A DNA stretch of 64,000 nucleotides from Collimonas rhizosphaerae (GCF_038896935.1 NZ_JBANDC010000015.1:68131-132130), one strand, 5' to 3'. Positions 1 through 8,888 are shown, counted from the stretch's first letter. The notes: generated by a model from the letters alone, not told the origin. Numbers and translations: made by a program.

Positions 1-44
1 TGTTTCAGCGGCAGCGGATTCGCCACGAGGGATTCTGGGGACAT
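1..44 (-). CDS. Start of a molybdopterin-binding oxidoreductase subunit (partial)
   Basis: Only the first 14 codons lie in the window; they begin MSPESLVANPLPLK. The start is set by a strong AAGGAG ribosome site just upstream, and the gene follows the [2Fe-2S] subunit at 55-513 by about 10 bases. In isoquinoline-1-oxidoreductase (IorAB) type enzymes the small iron-sulfur gene is followed by the large molybdopterin gene, so this is inferred to be that large subunit. The visible residues alone do not prove it. Confidence 0.5.
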   Translation of the reverse strand, partial: MSPESLVANPLPLK

Positions 45-54
45 GATGGACTCC

Positions 55-513
55 TTACGCCAAGGATTTGGAAGCGTCCAGCACCGCCGCCTTGATGCGC
101 TGGTAGGCGCCGCAGCGGCACAGGTTGCCGCCCATGGCGGCCACCACGTCAGCCTCGCTCGGATGGCGCTTCTTCTTGAGGAAATCGACCGCGGTCATCA
201 CCTGTCCGCTCTGGCAGTAGCCGCATTGCGGCACATCGTGCTTGATCCAGGCCACCTGCACCGCCTTGCCGACCGGATCGGCGGCGACCGCTTCTATGGT
301 GGTCACCGGCTGCTGGCCGACCGCGGAAACAGGATAGGAACAAGAACGCACCGCATTGCCGCCGACATGCACGGTGCAGGCGCCGCAGGCAGCGATGCCG
401 CAGCCGAACTTGCTGCCGGTCAGCTTGAGGTTTTCGCGCAGCACCCACAGCAAGGGGGTATCCTCGGCAACATCGACTTCCACCGTAAGGCCATTCACCT
501 GAAGACTGATCAT
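55..513 (-). CDS. (2Fe-2S)-binding subunit of an aldehyde/isoquinoline oxidoreductase
   Basis: A 152-residue electron-transfer subunit of the xanthine oxidase family. The N-terminal plant-ferredoxin-like cluster is C38, C43, C46 and C58 (CGIAACGAC spacing). The C-terminal helical domain carries the second cluster: C97 and C100 (QCGYC) with C132 and C134 (NLCRCG). It passes electrons between the molybdenum subunit, whose start is immediately downstream, and an external acceptor. Length and architecture match IorA-type small subunits. The frame stays open upstream, but the chosen ATG has a GGGAGA ribosome site and begins the family-typical MISLQVNG. The substrate cannot be read from this subunit. 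Confidence 0.88.
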   Translation of the reverse strand: MISLQVNGLTVEVDVAEDTPLLWVLRENLKLTGSKFGCGIAACGACTVHVGGNAVRSCSYPVSAVGQQPVTTIEAVAADPVGKAVQVAWIKHDVPQCGYCQSGQVMTAVDFLKKKRHPSEADVVAAMGGNLCRCGAYQRIKAAVLDASKSLA

Positions 514-743
514 TGCGATTTCTCCCAAGAGGTTGAGGCGGATTCCTACGCTAGCGGACAGTAACAGCCCATCAGTTGCCATGCAGCGATATGGCTGTTT
601 CACCACTATAGGCAGCGAAACACGAAAAACAAAGACGGCTTCGCCATTACACTGATATTTACCGAATTTAAAAGCAAGCAGCGGGATGCACGGAACGGCG
701 GCTGCCGATAAACTACACCCTGTTATCTGACGAGATTATCACC

Positions 744-1283
744 ATGAAATTATTCCTGCACCGGATCGCTTCGCCCATCGGCGTCATCCTGCTGGTTACC
801 GATAGCCAGGACCGCGTGCGCGCGCTGGATTTTGAAGATTATGAACCGCGCATGCGCAGCCTGCTGGCGACCCACTACGGCCACTACGACTTGCAGCCCG
901 CCACTGAACCATCCTGCGCGGAACCGGCGCTGCAGCGGTATTTCGCAGGCGAGCTGGATGCGCTGAAAGATATCGAGGTCGCCACCAACGGCACCGATTT
1001 CCAGCACCGCGTATGGGCGGCGCTGCGCCAGATTCCCCCGGCCCGGATGACCACCTACGGCAAACTCGCCCTGCAGCTGGGCGAGCACAACGGCGCCGCC
1101 CGTGCGGTAGGCAGCGCCAACGCCACCAACCCGATCGCCATCATCGTGCCCTGCCACCGCGTGGTAGGCGCCGACGGCAAGCTGACAGGTTTTGCCGGCG
1201 GGCTGGAGCGCAAGGCCTGGCTGCTCGGCCATGAACGCGCCGAAGCAGGCGATCCCGAAACCCTGCGCTTGCCAGGTTTCTAG
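744..1283 (+). CDS. ogt: Methylated-DNA--protein-cysteine methyltransferase
   Basis: A 179-residue suicide DNA-repair enzyme that moves alkyl groups from O6-alkylguanine or O4-alkylthymine to its own cysteine. The hallmark PCHRV is present with acceptor C137. The upstream RAVGSANATNP segment supplies the arginine finger (R120) and the DNA-binding helix. The N-terminal domain lacks the Ada zinc-cysteine site, so this is an Ogt-type protein without regulator function. It stops 3 bases before the convergent gene at 1287. Confidence 0.93.
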   Translation: MKLFLHRIASPIGVILLVTDSQDRVRALDFEDYEPRMRSLLATHYGHYDLQPATEPSCAEPALQRYFAGELDALKDIEVATNGTDFQHRVWAALRQIPPARMTTYGKLALQLGEHNGAARAVGSANATNPIAIIVPCHRVVGADGKLTGFAGGLERKAWLLGHERAEAGDPETLRLPGF

Positions 1284-1286
1284 CGC

Positions 1287-1889
1287 CTAATGCGGCTTGT
1301 CCAGCACCACTACTGAAATCTCCTTGCTGGAAATATAGTAAGGCACGTGGTTATGGTCAGCGAACAGCAGGCGCAGCGTATGTTTGCCGGCCGGCAGGTC
1401 GAGCAGGGTTTCGGTTTCGCCGTTGCCGAAATGCTTGTAATGCTGGTGCTGGTATTCATTCTGCTTGTCGAACGGGATCGGCGCCTTGATGTCGGCCGGC
1501 ATCGGCATGTCGATCAGGATGTGATGATGGCCGGTGTCGTGGATATCGCCGGCAGCGACCGGGGCAACGCCCATGCCGGTCACCGCAAAAGCGACCCGGA
1601 ACGGCGAACGGACCTGGTCGCCATCCTTGATATTGACAAAATAAGCCAGCTTTTCGCCGACCGGGAACGGCCGCGTACGTTCCGAAGCGCTGATGGTGCT
1701 GATGATGGAATCGGTATCGACGTGCTTGTCCGCCCCTTTGTCTTTGGCGGCAGCCAGGGCATGGCCGCAGGCCAGGGCGGCCCCCAGCAGCAGCGGCACG
1801 GCCAGCAGCGCCGGCAGCCGGTCGACGACCAGCGCCTTGGATTTTTTTAAAGTGAATTGCCTGAAATTCGCGACCATTGGATTATCCAT
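1287..1889 (-). CDS. DUF4399-like exported protein
   Basis: About 200 residues with a basic N terminus and a hydrophobic export segment ending near ALAAAKDK. The mature part holds a GDIHDTGHHHILID segment followed by LPAGKHTLRLLFADHNHVPY, the pattern of DUF4399 proteins, whose function is not known to me. Histidines are abundant (HHH, HQHYKH), so metal binding is possible but unproven. There are two candidate ATGs (1889 and 1877) and neither has a clear ribosome site. It lies 56 bases behind the flavoprotein gene on the same strand and may be co-transcribed with it. Confidence 0.7.
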   Translation of the reverse strand: MDNPMVANFRQFTLKKSKALVVDRLPALLAVPLLLGAALACGHALAAAKDKGADKHVDTDSIISTISASERTRPFPVGEKLAYFVNIKDGDQVRSPFRVAFAVTGMGVAPVAAGDIHDTGHHHILIDMPMPADIKAPIPFDKQNEYQHQHYKHFGNGETETLLDLPAGKHTLRLLFADHNHVPYYISSKEISVVVLDKPH

Positions 1890-1945
1890 AAAAGCGGTTT
1901 TTGGGAAATGCTTGAAACATCGATGCAACAGCCAGCTCAATTTGC

Positions 1946-3121
1946 TTAACAGACATTGTCGGCGGCGCTGTCCGGCGCCTTGCTCGGCAGCAGCCAGCGC
2001 GGAAAACCGAGCGCGGTCTTCAGCAGGCAATCGCGGTAACCCACCTGGCCGCTGATCAGGCCCGCAAAGTCGTGGTTGATCTGCTGGTTGAGCACGAGAT
2101 GTGAAAAAGCCAGTTTCGGAAAGCGGTAGATCAGGCGCGCCATCCAGGCGGCGGCGCGCAGTTCGGGCAGCAGTTCGCGCCGCAGCAGGCGGCTGTATAG
2201 CGCCGACTCGGCGCGCAAGCCGTCGGCGGCAATCGCCTTGGCGGCGATGGTGGCGCTCTTCAGCGCAAAATAAATGCCTTCGCCGAACAAGGCTTCGGCC
2301 AGGCCGGCCGCATCTCCCAGCAGCCAGACCCGGCCGCGCTGGTATAGCTGGCGGCGGTTTTGCAGCGGGATGACGTAACCCTGGCATTCAAGCCGCGACG
2401 GCTGCCGCAAGCTGGCGTAGGCCGCGATGAAACGGTCCAGGTGCTGGCGCAATGCAGCACCGCCGAAAGGTGAGTACACACCGACATTAAAATGATCGCG
2501 CTTGGGGAAAATCCAGCCGTAGCCGCGCGGCATGCCGTCGAAATCGAACAGGGCGCGGTCGCCGAAACGCTCCAGCATGCCTGGCGCCGGCCACAGCATG
2601 GCTTCCATGGCCGGCACGTAAGCCACCAGGTCCTTGCCGAACAGCTTGTTGCGCACCGCGCTGGCGGCGCCGTCGGCGGCCAGCAGCAGGCGGCAGCGCA
2701 AGACGCCGCGGCTGGTGGCGACGCTGACGGCGTCGGCCGTCTCGGTGGCATCGACAAACCCGGTTTCGGCCAGGAACCGCACGCCTCTGGCGCAAGCCCG
2801 GTCAAGCAGCAACTGGTCGAATTCGCTGCGCACCACGGTGCAAGCCGCCATCGGCTGCACTTCCTTGAGGATGGCGTCGCGGTTGCGGTAATTGAGGATG
2901 GCGCCGCCTATCGCCCGGTGCATCACCGGTCCCAGGTCGAAACCAAGCAGGTCCATGGTCTTGCGCGACAGGCCGCCGCCGCATACCTTGGCGCGCGGGA
3001 AAGCCTGCTTGTCGATGAGGGTCACCTGCAAGCCCTGCCCTGCCAGCAGGTAAGCCAGATGCGAGCCGGCCGGCCCGGCGCCGACGACCAGCACGTCGGC
3101 CACGGTGTCGTCAAAAGACAT
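1946..3121 (-). CDS. FAD-dependent oxidoreductase, geranylgeranyl reductase family
   Basis: A 391-residue flavoprotein. The N terminus has the dinucleotide-binding GAGPAG motif (residues 14-19). A CGGGLS segment near residue 50 is typical of the geranylgeranyl reductase family. The second FAD motif GDAAGLAEALFGEG includes the family's GEGI element. Members reduce isoprenoid double bonds or act as monooxygenase-like flavoproteins; the substrate here is unknown. The start at MSFDD was chosen because family members begin just before the FAD motif. An upstream in-frame ATG at 3142 is possible. Confidence 0.75.
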   Translation of the reverse strand: MSFDDTVADVLVVGAGPAGSHLAYLLAGQGLQVTLIDKQAFPRAKVCGGGLSRKTMDLLGFDLGPVMHRAIGGAILNYRNRDAILKEVQPMAACTVVRSEFDQLLLDRACARGVRFLAETGFVDATETADAVSVATSRGVLRCRLLLAADGAASAVRNKLFGKDLVAYVPAMEAMLWPAPGMLERFGDRALFDFDGMPRGYGWIFPKRDHFNVGVYSPFGGAALRQHLDRFIAAYASLRQPSRLECQGYVIPLQNRRQLYQRGRVWLLGDAAGLAEALFGEGIYFALKSATIAAKAIAADGLRAESALYSRLLRRELLPELRAAAWMARLIYRFPKLAFSHLVLNQQINHDFAGLISGQVGYRDCLLKTALGFPRWLLPSKAPDSAADNVC

Positions 3122-3472
3122 GGCGGCGCCGCACCGGGCCATGCAAGCCGGCGTATTCCGGGGAATGCATTACAGCTTGGGTTACAACTTGATGCACAGC
3201 TCGACTTCTTGACGTTTTCATCAGCAGCGCCTCGTCTCTGGATCAATGGCCGGCCTTGGCAACCCCTGTTGTCCGGCGGAACTGCCAGCATAGCTGAAAA
3301 CGGCAATTCCGGTGAGTGCAGGCATGTCTCTTGCGAGCAGCGGATAGAGCTTTTCTTTTATCTTTTCTATACGTTTCCGATTAGAAACATGCTAGTGTAT
3401 TCGGCTGCTCAAACGGCAGATAAAAAAACGTATGGAACAGGGACAATATTTCAACCGGCACAGGGAGTATCC
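3122..3472. other. Divergent intergenic region between flavoprotein and phosphatase genes
   Basis: No convincing gene lies in this 351-base stretch. It should hold the promoters of both flanking genes. The only structure I see is a short dyad, GTTTC-CGATTA-GAAAC at 3373-3388, in an AT-rich part about 85 bases before the phosphatase start. It may be an operator. Confidence 0.4.
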
Positions 3473-4786
3473 ATGAAAAGCGTTAAGAAAACAGAAGACA
3501 ACAGCATGCTGCAAAAACGCCGCGCACTGCTGACCGGCGGCCTGGCGGCAGGGCTGGCGGCGACGGCGCTGCCGTCGGAACTGCTGGCCAAGGACAGCAA
3601 GGCCGCGGGCCTGGCCCTGGACCGCGCCAAGTGGGGCGCGCGCAACCATCGGCAGCTGCAAGCGCTGCTGGCGCGCAACGGCAACAGCAGCGCCGGCTAC
3701 AATCCCAAGCGCCGGCCTTACGCGGTATTCGACTGGGACAACACCAGCATCATGAACGATACCGAAGAGGCATTGCTCATGTACCAGATCAACACCCTGT
3801 CGTTCAAGCTGAGCCCGCAGGAAATGGGCGCCATCATCCGCCAGAACGTGCCGGCCGGGCCGTTCGCCGCCGACTTCAAGAACGCTGCCGGCAAGGCCGT
3901 CGAACTGGAAGCCATCTGCAGCGATATCGATGACGACTACCAGTACCTGTACGACAATTATGAAAAACTGAAGGGCGGCAAGAAGCTGGAAGAAATCCGC
4001 GAAACCGCCCAGTTCCAGGATTTCCGCGCCAAGCTGTATTACTTGTACGAAGCCGTCAACGAGACTTACGGTGTGAACGTCGGTTATCCGTGGGTGATCT
4101 ATTTCTTCACCAACATGTCGGTGGCCGAAGTGCAGCAGCTGGCTGAAGCTTCCAACGACCACAACCTGGGCCTGGGGCTGGTCAAGACCAAGTACACCAG
4201 CCCGGCGGCGCAGCCCGGCCAGGCAGGCGTCGTCAGCGTGACGCACTTCCACGGGATCCGCCTGTGCACCGAGATCGCAACCTTGATGAATGCATTCGAG
4301 CAAAGCGGGATCGACGTCTACGTCAGCTCAGCCTCGCTGGAAGACGTGGTGGCAGTGTTTGCGACAACGCCGAAATACGGCTACAACGTCAAGCGCGAGC
4401 ACGTGCTCGGGCTGCGCCTGGAAACCGCCAACGGCGTCTTCGTCAACCGCTATAAAGCCGGCTGGCCGCTCAACTGGGGCCCGGGAAAAACCGAAGTCAT
4501 CAAGAAAGAACTGGTCGCGGCCAAGGGTTACGGCCCGGTCTTCGTCGCCGGCGACAGCGATGGCGACTACGACATGCTGCGCGATTTCGCCGACACCCAG
4601 CTGGGCGTGATCGTCAACCGCATGAAGAAAGGCAAGATCGGCGACCTCTCGAAGCTGGCCGCCGAGCAGATCCCGGCCAAGTCGCCGCGTTTCCTGCTGC
4701 AAGGCCGCAACGAGCAGACCGGCAACTGGATGCCGTCGGAAGCCAGCATCAAGTACGGCAAGACCGGCGAAACGCTGCTCGGCTGA
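3473..4786 (+). CDS. Secreted HAD-superfamily phosphatase, phosphorylcholine-phosphatase-like
   Basis: A 437-residue exported hydrolase. A twin-arginine-like leader (KRRALLTGG, then a hydrophobic run ending before KDSK) points to the periplasm. HAD motif I is DWDNT (D87 and D89), motif II is the serine in VSSAS (about residue 285) and motif IV is GDSDGDYDM (residues 360-368). This order and spacing resemble the Pseudomonas phosphorylcholine phosphatase PchP, which frees choline from phosphocholine, but the substrate is inference. The start has a GGGAG ribosome site at 3463. The next gene encodes a PhnD-like binding protein, which fits a phosphorus-scavenging role. Confidence 0.72.
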   Translation: MKSVKKTEDNSMLQKRRALLTGGLAAGLAATALPSELLAKDSKAAGLALDRAKWGARNHRQLQALLARNGNSSAGYNPKRRPYAVFDWDNTSIMNDTEEALLMYQINTLSFKLSPQEMGAIIRQNVPAGPFAADFKNAAGKAVELEAICSDIDDDYQYLYDNYEKLKGGKKLEEIRETAQFQDFRAKLYYLYEAVNETYGVNVGYPWVIYFFTNMSVAEVQQLAEASNDHNLGLGLVKTKYTSPAAQPGQAGVVSVTHFHGIRLCTEIATLMNAFEQSGIDVYVSSASLEDVVAVFATTPKYGYNVKREHVLGLRLETANGVFVNRYKAGWPLNWGPGKTEVIKKELVAAKGYGPVFVAGDSDGDYDMLRDFADTQLGVIVNRMKKGKIGDLSKLAAEQIPAKSPRFLLQGRNEQTGNWMPSEASIKYGKTGETLLG

Positions 4787-4797
4787 GCCTGTTGCAC

Positions 4798-4825
4798 GCC
4801 GGCTGCCAGCAGGCAGGCAGCCGGC
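4798..4825 (+). terminator. GC hairpin after the HAD phosphatase gene
   Basis: A perfect 10-base inverted repeat, GCCGGCTGCC and GGCAGCCGGC, with an 8-base loop lies just past the phosphatase stop. No T-run follows, so termination here is uncertain. It may instead be an RNA 3' end stabiliser between two co-transcribed genes. Confidence 0.4.
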
Positions 4826-4924
4826 TCCTGCAGTCATTCCCCATATCGAACCACCCGGCCGCTGCCTTGGCGCGGCCGATGCACCCGTTTTCCATCAACA
4901 CCCGCAATAACCAGATAGGCATTT

Positions 4925-5923
4925 ATGAAGAGATTACTGAAAACCGTACTTGTATTGTGTTCCATGCTCGCGTCCTGCGCATTCGCCAAGGATGACGACG
5001 CGCCGAGGAAAATCACCATCGGCCTGATCGCCACCACCACCGCGGAAGATACCCAGAAACGCTGGCAGCCGGTGCTTGACGATTTCGCGAAATATACAAA
5101 AATGGAAGTCCGCGCGGTGGTGTCCACCAACTACAGCGATATCCTGGCCGGCCTCAAATCCAACACCATCCAGGTCGCCTGGCTGAGCAGCAAGATCGCG
5201 CTGGAAGCGGTGGAAGACAACCAGTCGACCATCTTTGCGCAGATGGTCAAGAAAGACGGTTCGCACGGCTATAACTCGGTACTGATCACGCCGGCCAAGA
5301 GCCCGCTCAAATCGTTCGACGACATCGTGGCCAACAAGGGCGTCTACACCTTCTACGACGGCGACAAGAGCTCGACCTCGGGTTACCTGGTGCCGGCTTA
5401 TTACGCCTTCGCCAAGAACAAGGTGGAGCCGGAACGGCTGTTCAAGACCATTACGGTCGGCAACCACAAGAAGAACCTGCAGGCGGTGATCGCCGGCCAG
5501 GTCGACGTCGCCACCAACAATACCGAGGAACTGGACCGTTTGAAAAAAGAATCGCCGGAGCAGTTCAGCAAGCTGCGGGTGATCTGGTCGTCGCCCCTGA
5601 TTCCCAATGATCCGCTGCTGTACCGCAAGGACCTGCCGGCCGCGTCCAAGGCCAGGATCGAAGAGTTCTTCGTCACCTACGGCAAGCCGAAAAATCCGGC
5701 CAGCCAGCCCGACGTCCTGCAGAACATCCTCGACCTGTCCGGCTTCCAGCATTCCACCGACGCCCAGCTCAAGCCGATCGCCGACCTCACCATGTTCGGC
5801 CTGCTGCGCAACAACATGTACGACAGCAAACTGAGCACGGCGCAAAAGCAGAAAGCCTTTGAAGAAATTACCGCACGTTTCGGCAAGCTGAGCATGGCGC
5901 TGGAAATGGCGCGCATACGGTAA
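4925..5923 (+). CDS. PhnD-like phosphate/phosphonate ABC transporter binding protein
   Basis: A 332-residue periplasmic protein with a classic signal peptide (MKRLLKTVLVLC, cut near CAFA). The mature part follows the PhnD pattern: IGLIATTTAEDTQKRWQPVLDD at the N terminus, VVSTNYSDILAGLKSN with a WLSS segment, and YDGDKSSTSGYLVP, the serine-rich ligand loop. Such proteins bind phosphonates, phosphite or organophosphates. No permease or ATPase gene is adjacent, so it either feeds a transporter encoded elsewhere or acts as a sensor. It probably works with the phosphatase upstream. Confidence 0.85.
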   Translation: MKRLLKTVLVLCSMLASCAFAKDDDAPRKITIGLIATTTAEDTQKRWQPVLDDFAKYTKMEVRAVVSTNYSDILAGLKSNTIQVAWLSSKIALEAVEDNQSTIFAQMVKKDGSHGYNSVLITPAKSPLKSFDDIVANKGVYTFYDGDKSSTSGYLVPAYYAFAKNKVEPERLFKTITVGNHKKNLQAVIAGQVDVATNNTEELDRLKKESPEQFSKLRVIWSSPLIPNDPLLYRKDLPAASKARIEEFFVTYGKPKNPASQPDVLQNILDLSGFQHSTDAQLKPIADLTMFGLLRNNMYDSKLSTAQKQKAFEEITARFGKLSMALEMARIR

Positions 5924-5948
5924 ACCCGTGCCGGCGCAGCCTGCGCGG

Positions 5949-7361
5949 TCAGGCTGTCGCCATGTTATCCGGGAAATACAGGCTGAAACGGATCAGCCCT
6001 TCGCCCGAACAGGCGACATCCGCGCTGCCGCCATGCACCAGCATGATGGCGCGCACGATGGCCAGGCCCAGGCCGTTCGATTCGGTATATTCGCTGCGCG
6101 ACTTGTCGCCGCGGTAAAAACGGTCGAACAGCCGTTCCAGCTGCTCCGGCGGAATCGGATCGCCCTGGTTCTCCACCTCGACATGCACTCCCTTCGCCTG
6201 CGGCCGGCTGCTGAGCCGCACCGTACTGCCGGGCACCGCATAACGCACCGCATTCACCACCAGGTTGCTGACCGCGCGCCGCCACATCACCGGGCTGGCC
6301 TGCACCTTGCCGCTGGCGTCGACCTCGAGCCGGATGCCGCGCTCTTCGGCCACGCCTTCAAAATAATCGGCAATCTTGTGCAGCTCGTCGGCCAGCACCA
6401 GCGGCGTTTTTTCCACCGCCAGCCCGGCGTGGTCGGCATGCGCCAGGAACAGGATGTTTTCAACGATCCGGCTCAGGCGCTCCAGCTCCTCGAGGTTCGA
6501 TTCCAGCACCTGCTGGTATTCGGCGGCGCTGCGCGCCTGTCCGAGGGTGACCTGGGTCTGCCCCATCAATGCCCCGATCGGCGTGCGTATCTCGTGCGCC
6601 AGGTCGGCGGAAAACTGCGACAGATGTTCGTAGCCGTCGGCCAGCCGGTCCAGCATTGCATTGAATGACGCCGCCAGCCGCCGCAGTTCCTGCGGCGCGT
6701 CTTCTTCCCGCAGGCGTATCGCGATATTGGTCGGGCTGACTTCGGCGGCGCGGCCGGCCATCGCCGTCAGCGGCAGGAAACCGCGCTTGAGCACCAGGAA
6801 CCCCAGCAGCGCCGCCAGCAGCACCGACACCGCCGCCGCTGCCATCACTTGCCAGTAATAGCGCGCCAGGATATGCGACTCCTGGGTCATCACATGGGCG
6901 CCGGTAATCATGACCACGGTGCCGTCGCCGCCGACGTCGGCCAGCGCCGATACCCAGCGCACCCGCACGCCGTCGGCGCGCACGCCCGCGTGCAGCTGCG
7001 CCAGCGTCAGCGGCTGGCCCAGGCTTTGCGGCGTCATTGGCGGCGGCGTCATGTTGTCGGGATTGACGCGTACGAACGGCGCCTGGCCCGGATAAGCGAA
7101 CATCAGCACATCCTGTTCGCTGCCCAGCATGGTTTCAAACAGGGTCGGCCGGTCTTCCATCTGCTTGACGTTGTACAGGTCATGCAGCAGGTGGCGGAAA
7201 TGCTCGACCTTGCCGATCAGGGAATAGTCGGCGCGGGTTTCCAGCGCCTGCCGGGTCGACGAATACAGGTACATGCCGAGGATGCTGACGATCGCGTAGG
7301 CGATCAGCGCGAACAGGAAAGTCACGCGCGCCGTCAGCGACTGCCTGCGCCAGGCGTTCAT
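5949..7361 (-). CDS. Sensor histidine kinase, heavy-metal (CusS/HprS-like) type
   Basis: A 470-residue membrane sensor. Two transmembrane segments (about residues 12-35 and 170-191) enclose a periplasmic domain of roughly 135 residues. A HAMP linker follows, then the dimerisation box DLAHEIRTPIG with phosphorylated H256 and the ATPase N, G1 and G2 motifs (NLVVNAVRYA, ESNGLGLAIV). This is the CztS/SilS/CopS family architecture. The gene overlaps the response regulator by 4 bases (ATGA), so the pair is translationally coupled. The CusR-type box upstream suggests copper or oxidant sensing, as in E. coli CusS and HprS. Confidence 0.85.
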   Translation of the reverse strand: MNAWRRQSLTARVTFLFALIAYAIVSILGMYLYSSTRQALETRADYSLIGKVEHFRHLLHDLYNVKQMEDRPTLFETMLGSEQDVLMFAYPGQAPFVRVNPDNMTPPPMTPQSLGQPLTLAQLHAGVRADGVRVRWVSALADVGGDGTVVMITGAHVMTQESHILARYYWQVMAAAAVSVLLAALLGFLVLKRGFLPLTAMAGRAAEVSPTNIAIRLREEDAPQELRRLAASFNAMLDRLADGYEHLSQFSADLAHEIRTPIGALMGQTQVTLGQARSAAEYQQVLESNLEELERLSRIVENILFLAHADHAGLAVEKTPLVLADELHKIADYFEGVAEERGIRLEVDASGKVQASPVMWRRAVSNLVVNAVRYAVPGSTVRLSSRPQAKGVHVEVENQGDPIPPEQLERLFDRFYRGDKSRSEYTESNGLGLAIVRAIMLVHGGSADVACSGEGLIRFSLYFPDNMATA

Positions 7362-8038
7362 GGATCTTCCGCAAACATGTAGCCGATGCTGCGTACCGTG
7401 TGTATCAGTTTATGCTCGAAGGGATTGTCGATCTTGGCGCGCAGGCGCTTGATGGCGACATCGACCACATTGGTGTCGCTGTCGAAATTCATGTCCCATA
7501 CCTCTGACGCGATGACGGTGCGCGACAGCGGCTCGCCCTTGCGCTTGACCAGCAAGTGCAGCAGCAGGAATTCCTTGTTGGTCAGCACGATGTCGATGCC
7601 CTGGCGCGTGACCTTGCGCCGCAGCAGGTCGAGCTGGAGGTCGGCGACCTGGAAAAAATCCAGCTCATGCGACTCGCGCACCACGCCGCGCCGCAACAGG
7701 GTGCGGATGCGCAGCAGCAGTTCGGTAAACGAAAACGGCTTGACCAGGTAATCGTCGGCGCCCAGTTCAAGGCCGCGGATGCGGTCGTTGACGTGGTCGC
7801 GCGCGGTCAGGAAGATCACCGGCAAATCGCGCTTGGCGCGCAAGGCGCCCATGATTTTCCAGCCGTCGGTGCCGGGCAGCATGACGTCCAGCACCACCAG
7901 CTCGTAGCTGTTTTCCAGCGCCATGTGCAGGCCGTCGCTGCCGTTGCGGACCAGGTCGACCGCATAGCCGGATTCGCGCAAGCCTTTCTTGAGGTAAGCG
8001 CCGGTCTTGGGATCGTCTTCGATGACGAGGATGGACAT
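7358..8038 (-). CDS. OmpR-family response regulator, CusR/HprR-like
   Basis: A 226-residue regulator with a receiver domain (acidic pair E7/D8, phosphoacceptor D51 in VVLDVMLPGTDG, K near residue 101) and a C-terminal winged helix ending in IHTVRSIGYMFAED. This is the heavy-metal response regulator type. It is the first gene of the operon with the kinase. It is inferred to bind the palindrome at 8104-8121, which lies 66 bases upstream of its own start, so autoregulation and control of the divergent operon are both likely. Confidence 0.87.
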   Translation of the reverse strand: MSILVIEDDPKTGAYLKKGLRESGYAVDLVRNGSDGLHMALENSYELVVLDVMLPGTDGWKIMGALRAKRDLPVIFLTARDHVNDRIRGLELGADDYLVKPFSFTELLLRIRTLLRRGVVRESHELDFFQVADLQLDLLRRKVTRQGIDIVLTNKEFLLLHLLVKRKGEPLSRTVIASEVWDMNFDSDTNVVDVAIKRLRAKIDNPFEHKLIHTVRSIGYMFAEDP

Positions 8039-8103
8039 GCTGGGCCTGGGTTTTAACCTGTGATGGAAACACGCTCCATTCTATCAATTCGCCCGCCGCG
8101 AAT

Positions 8104-8121
8104 AATGACAATATTGTCATT
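8104..8121. promoter_or_regulatory. CusR-type box (perfect 18-bp palindrome)
   Basis: AATGACAATATTGTCATT is a perfect palindrome in the divergent region. It matches the core of the E. coli CusR box (AAATGACAA-NN-TTGTCATTT). It lies 66 bases from the regulator start and 69 bases from the start at 8191, so it can serve both promoters. A second short dyad, CTGGGA-T-TCCCAG, occurs at 8158-8170 inside the leader of the divergent operon. Confidence 0.82.
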
Positions 8122-8190
8122 CATATGTCACCGATAAGACACTGCAGCGGTCCTAGACTGGGATTCCCAGCAACCACCGAGACCGTTTTC

Positions 8191-8814
8191 ATGAAAACCA
8201 CACAACTTCTGCGCCGGCTTGTTCCTGTATTGGCGGCATCCGCTTTCCTGGCCTACGGCGGCATCGCCGCCGCCCAAACCGCTGCGCCGGTGGTGCGGGT
8301 GCGCGCCACCATCGACAAGGTCAATCCCGACAGCCTCGAAGTCAGCACCAAGGCCGGCAAGAAACAGACCTTGAAACTGGCGCCGGACCTGATGCTGTTC
8401 TCGGTCAGCCATGCGGCGATCACCGATATCAAATCCGACAGCTTCATCGGCAGCGCCGCCGTGCCGCTGCCCGACGGCAGCCTGAAAGCGCTGGAAGTGC
8501 ATGTATTCCCGGCCGGGATGAAGGTCGGCGAAGGCCATTACGCCTGGGACCTGGGCAAGAAGAGCAGCATGACCAACGGCACCGTCGGCGATGTGGTGGT
8601 GACCAGCGGCCGCACCATCACGGTCAAGTACCCGGATGGCGAAAAGAAGATCGTGGTGCCGCCTGACGTCCCTATCGTCAGCCTCAACAAGGGTGACCGC
8701 AGCCTGCTGGTGGCTGGCGCGCACGGCGTGTTTTTTGTCAGCAAGGCTGCCGACGGCAGCGATGTTGTCGGCCGCGCCACGGTTGGCGTCGATGGCGTAG
8801 TGCCGCCGATGTAA
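8191..8814 (+). CDS. Exported protein of unknown function, first gene of the b561/molybdoenzyme operon
   Basis: A 207-residue protein with a signal peptide (MKTTQLLRRLVPVLAASAFL, cut near AAAQT). The mature part is rich in short beta-type segments: VVRVRATIDKVNPDSLEV, KQTLKLAPDLML, VGDVVVTSGRTITVKYPDGE. This resembles DUF5666-type OB-like repeats and suggests a periplasmic binding module. No catalytic motif is visible. I chose the ATG directly before the signal peptide. The position between the CusR-type box and the redox genes implies induction by the divergent two-component system. Function is unknown. Confidence 0.7.
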   Translation: MKTTQLLRRLVPVLAASAFLAYGGIAAAQTAAPVVRVRATIDKVNPDSLEVSTKAGKKQTLKLAPDLMLFSVSHAAITDIKSDSFIGSAAVPLPDGSLKALEVHVFPAGMKVGEGHYAWDLGKKSSMTNGTVGDVVVTSGRTITVKYPDGEKKIVVPPDVPIVSLNKGDRSLLVAGAHGVFFVSKAADGSDVVGRATVGVDGVVPPM

Positions 8815-8822
8815 TGCCGTTT

Positions 8823-8864
8823 GCGGACGGCCGGTATGTGCGAAATACCACACTGGCTGTCCGC
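8823..8864 (+). other. Long hairpin inside the operon
   Basis: GCGGACGGCC pairs with GGCTGTCCGC with one wobble or mismatch, and a nested GGTAT/ATACC stem sits inside it. It lies between the stop at 8814 and the b561 start at 8889, with no T-run after it. It may act as a partial terminator or as an mRNA processing element that sets the ratio of the first gene to the later ones. Confidence 0.45.
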
Positions 8865-8888
8865 GGCGATTCTTGACAAGGTATTTCC

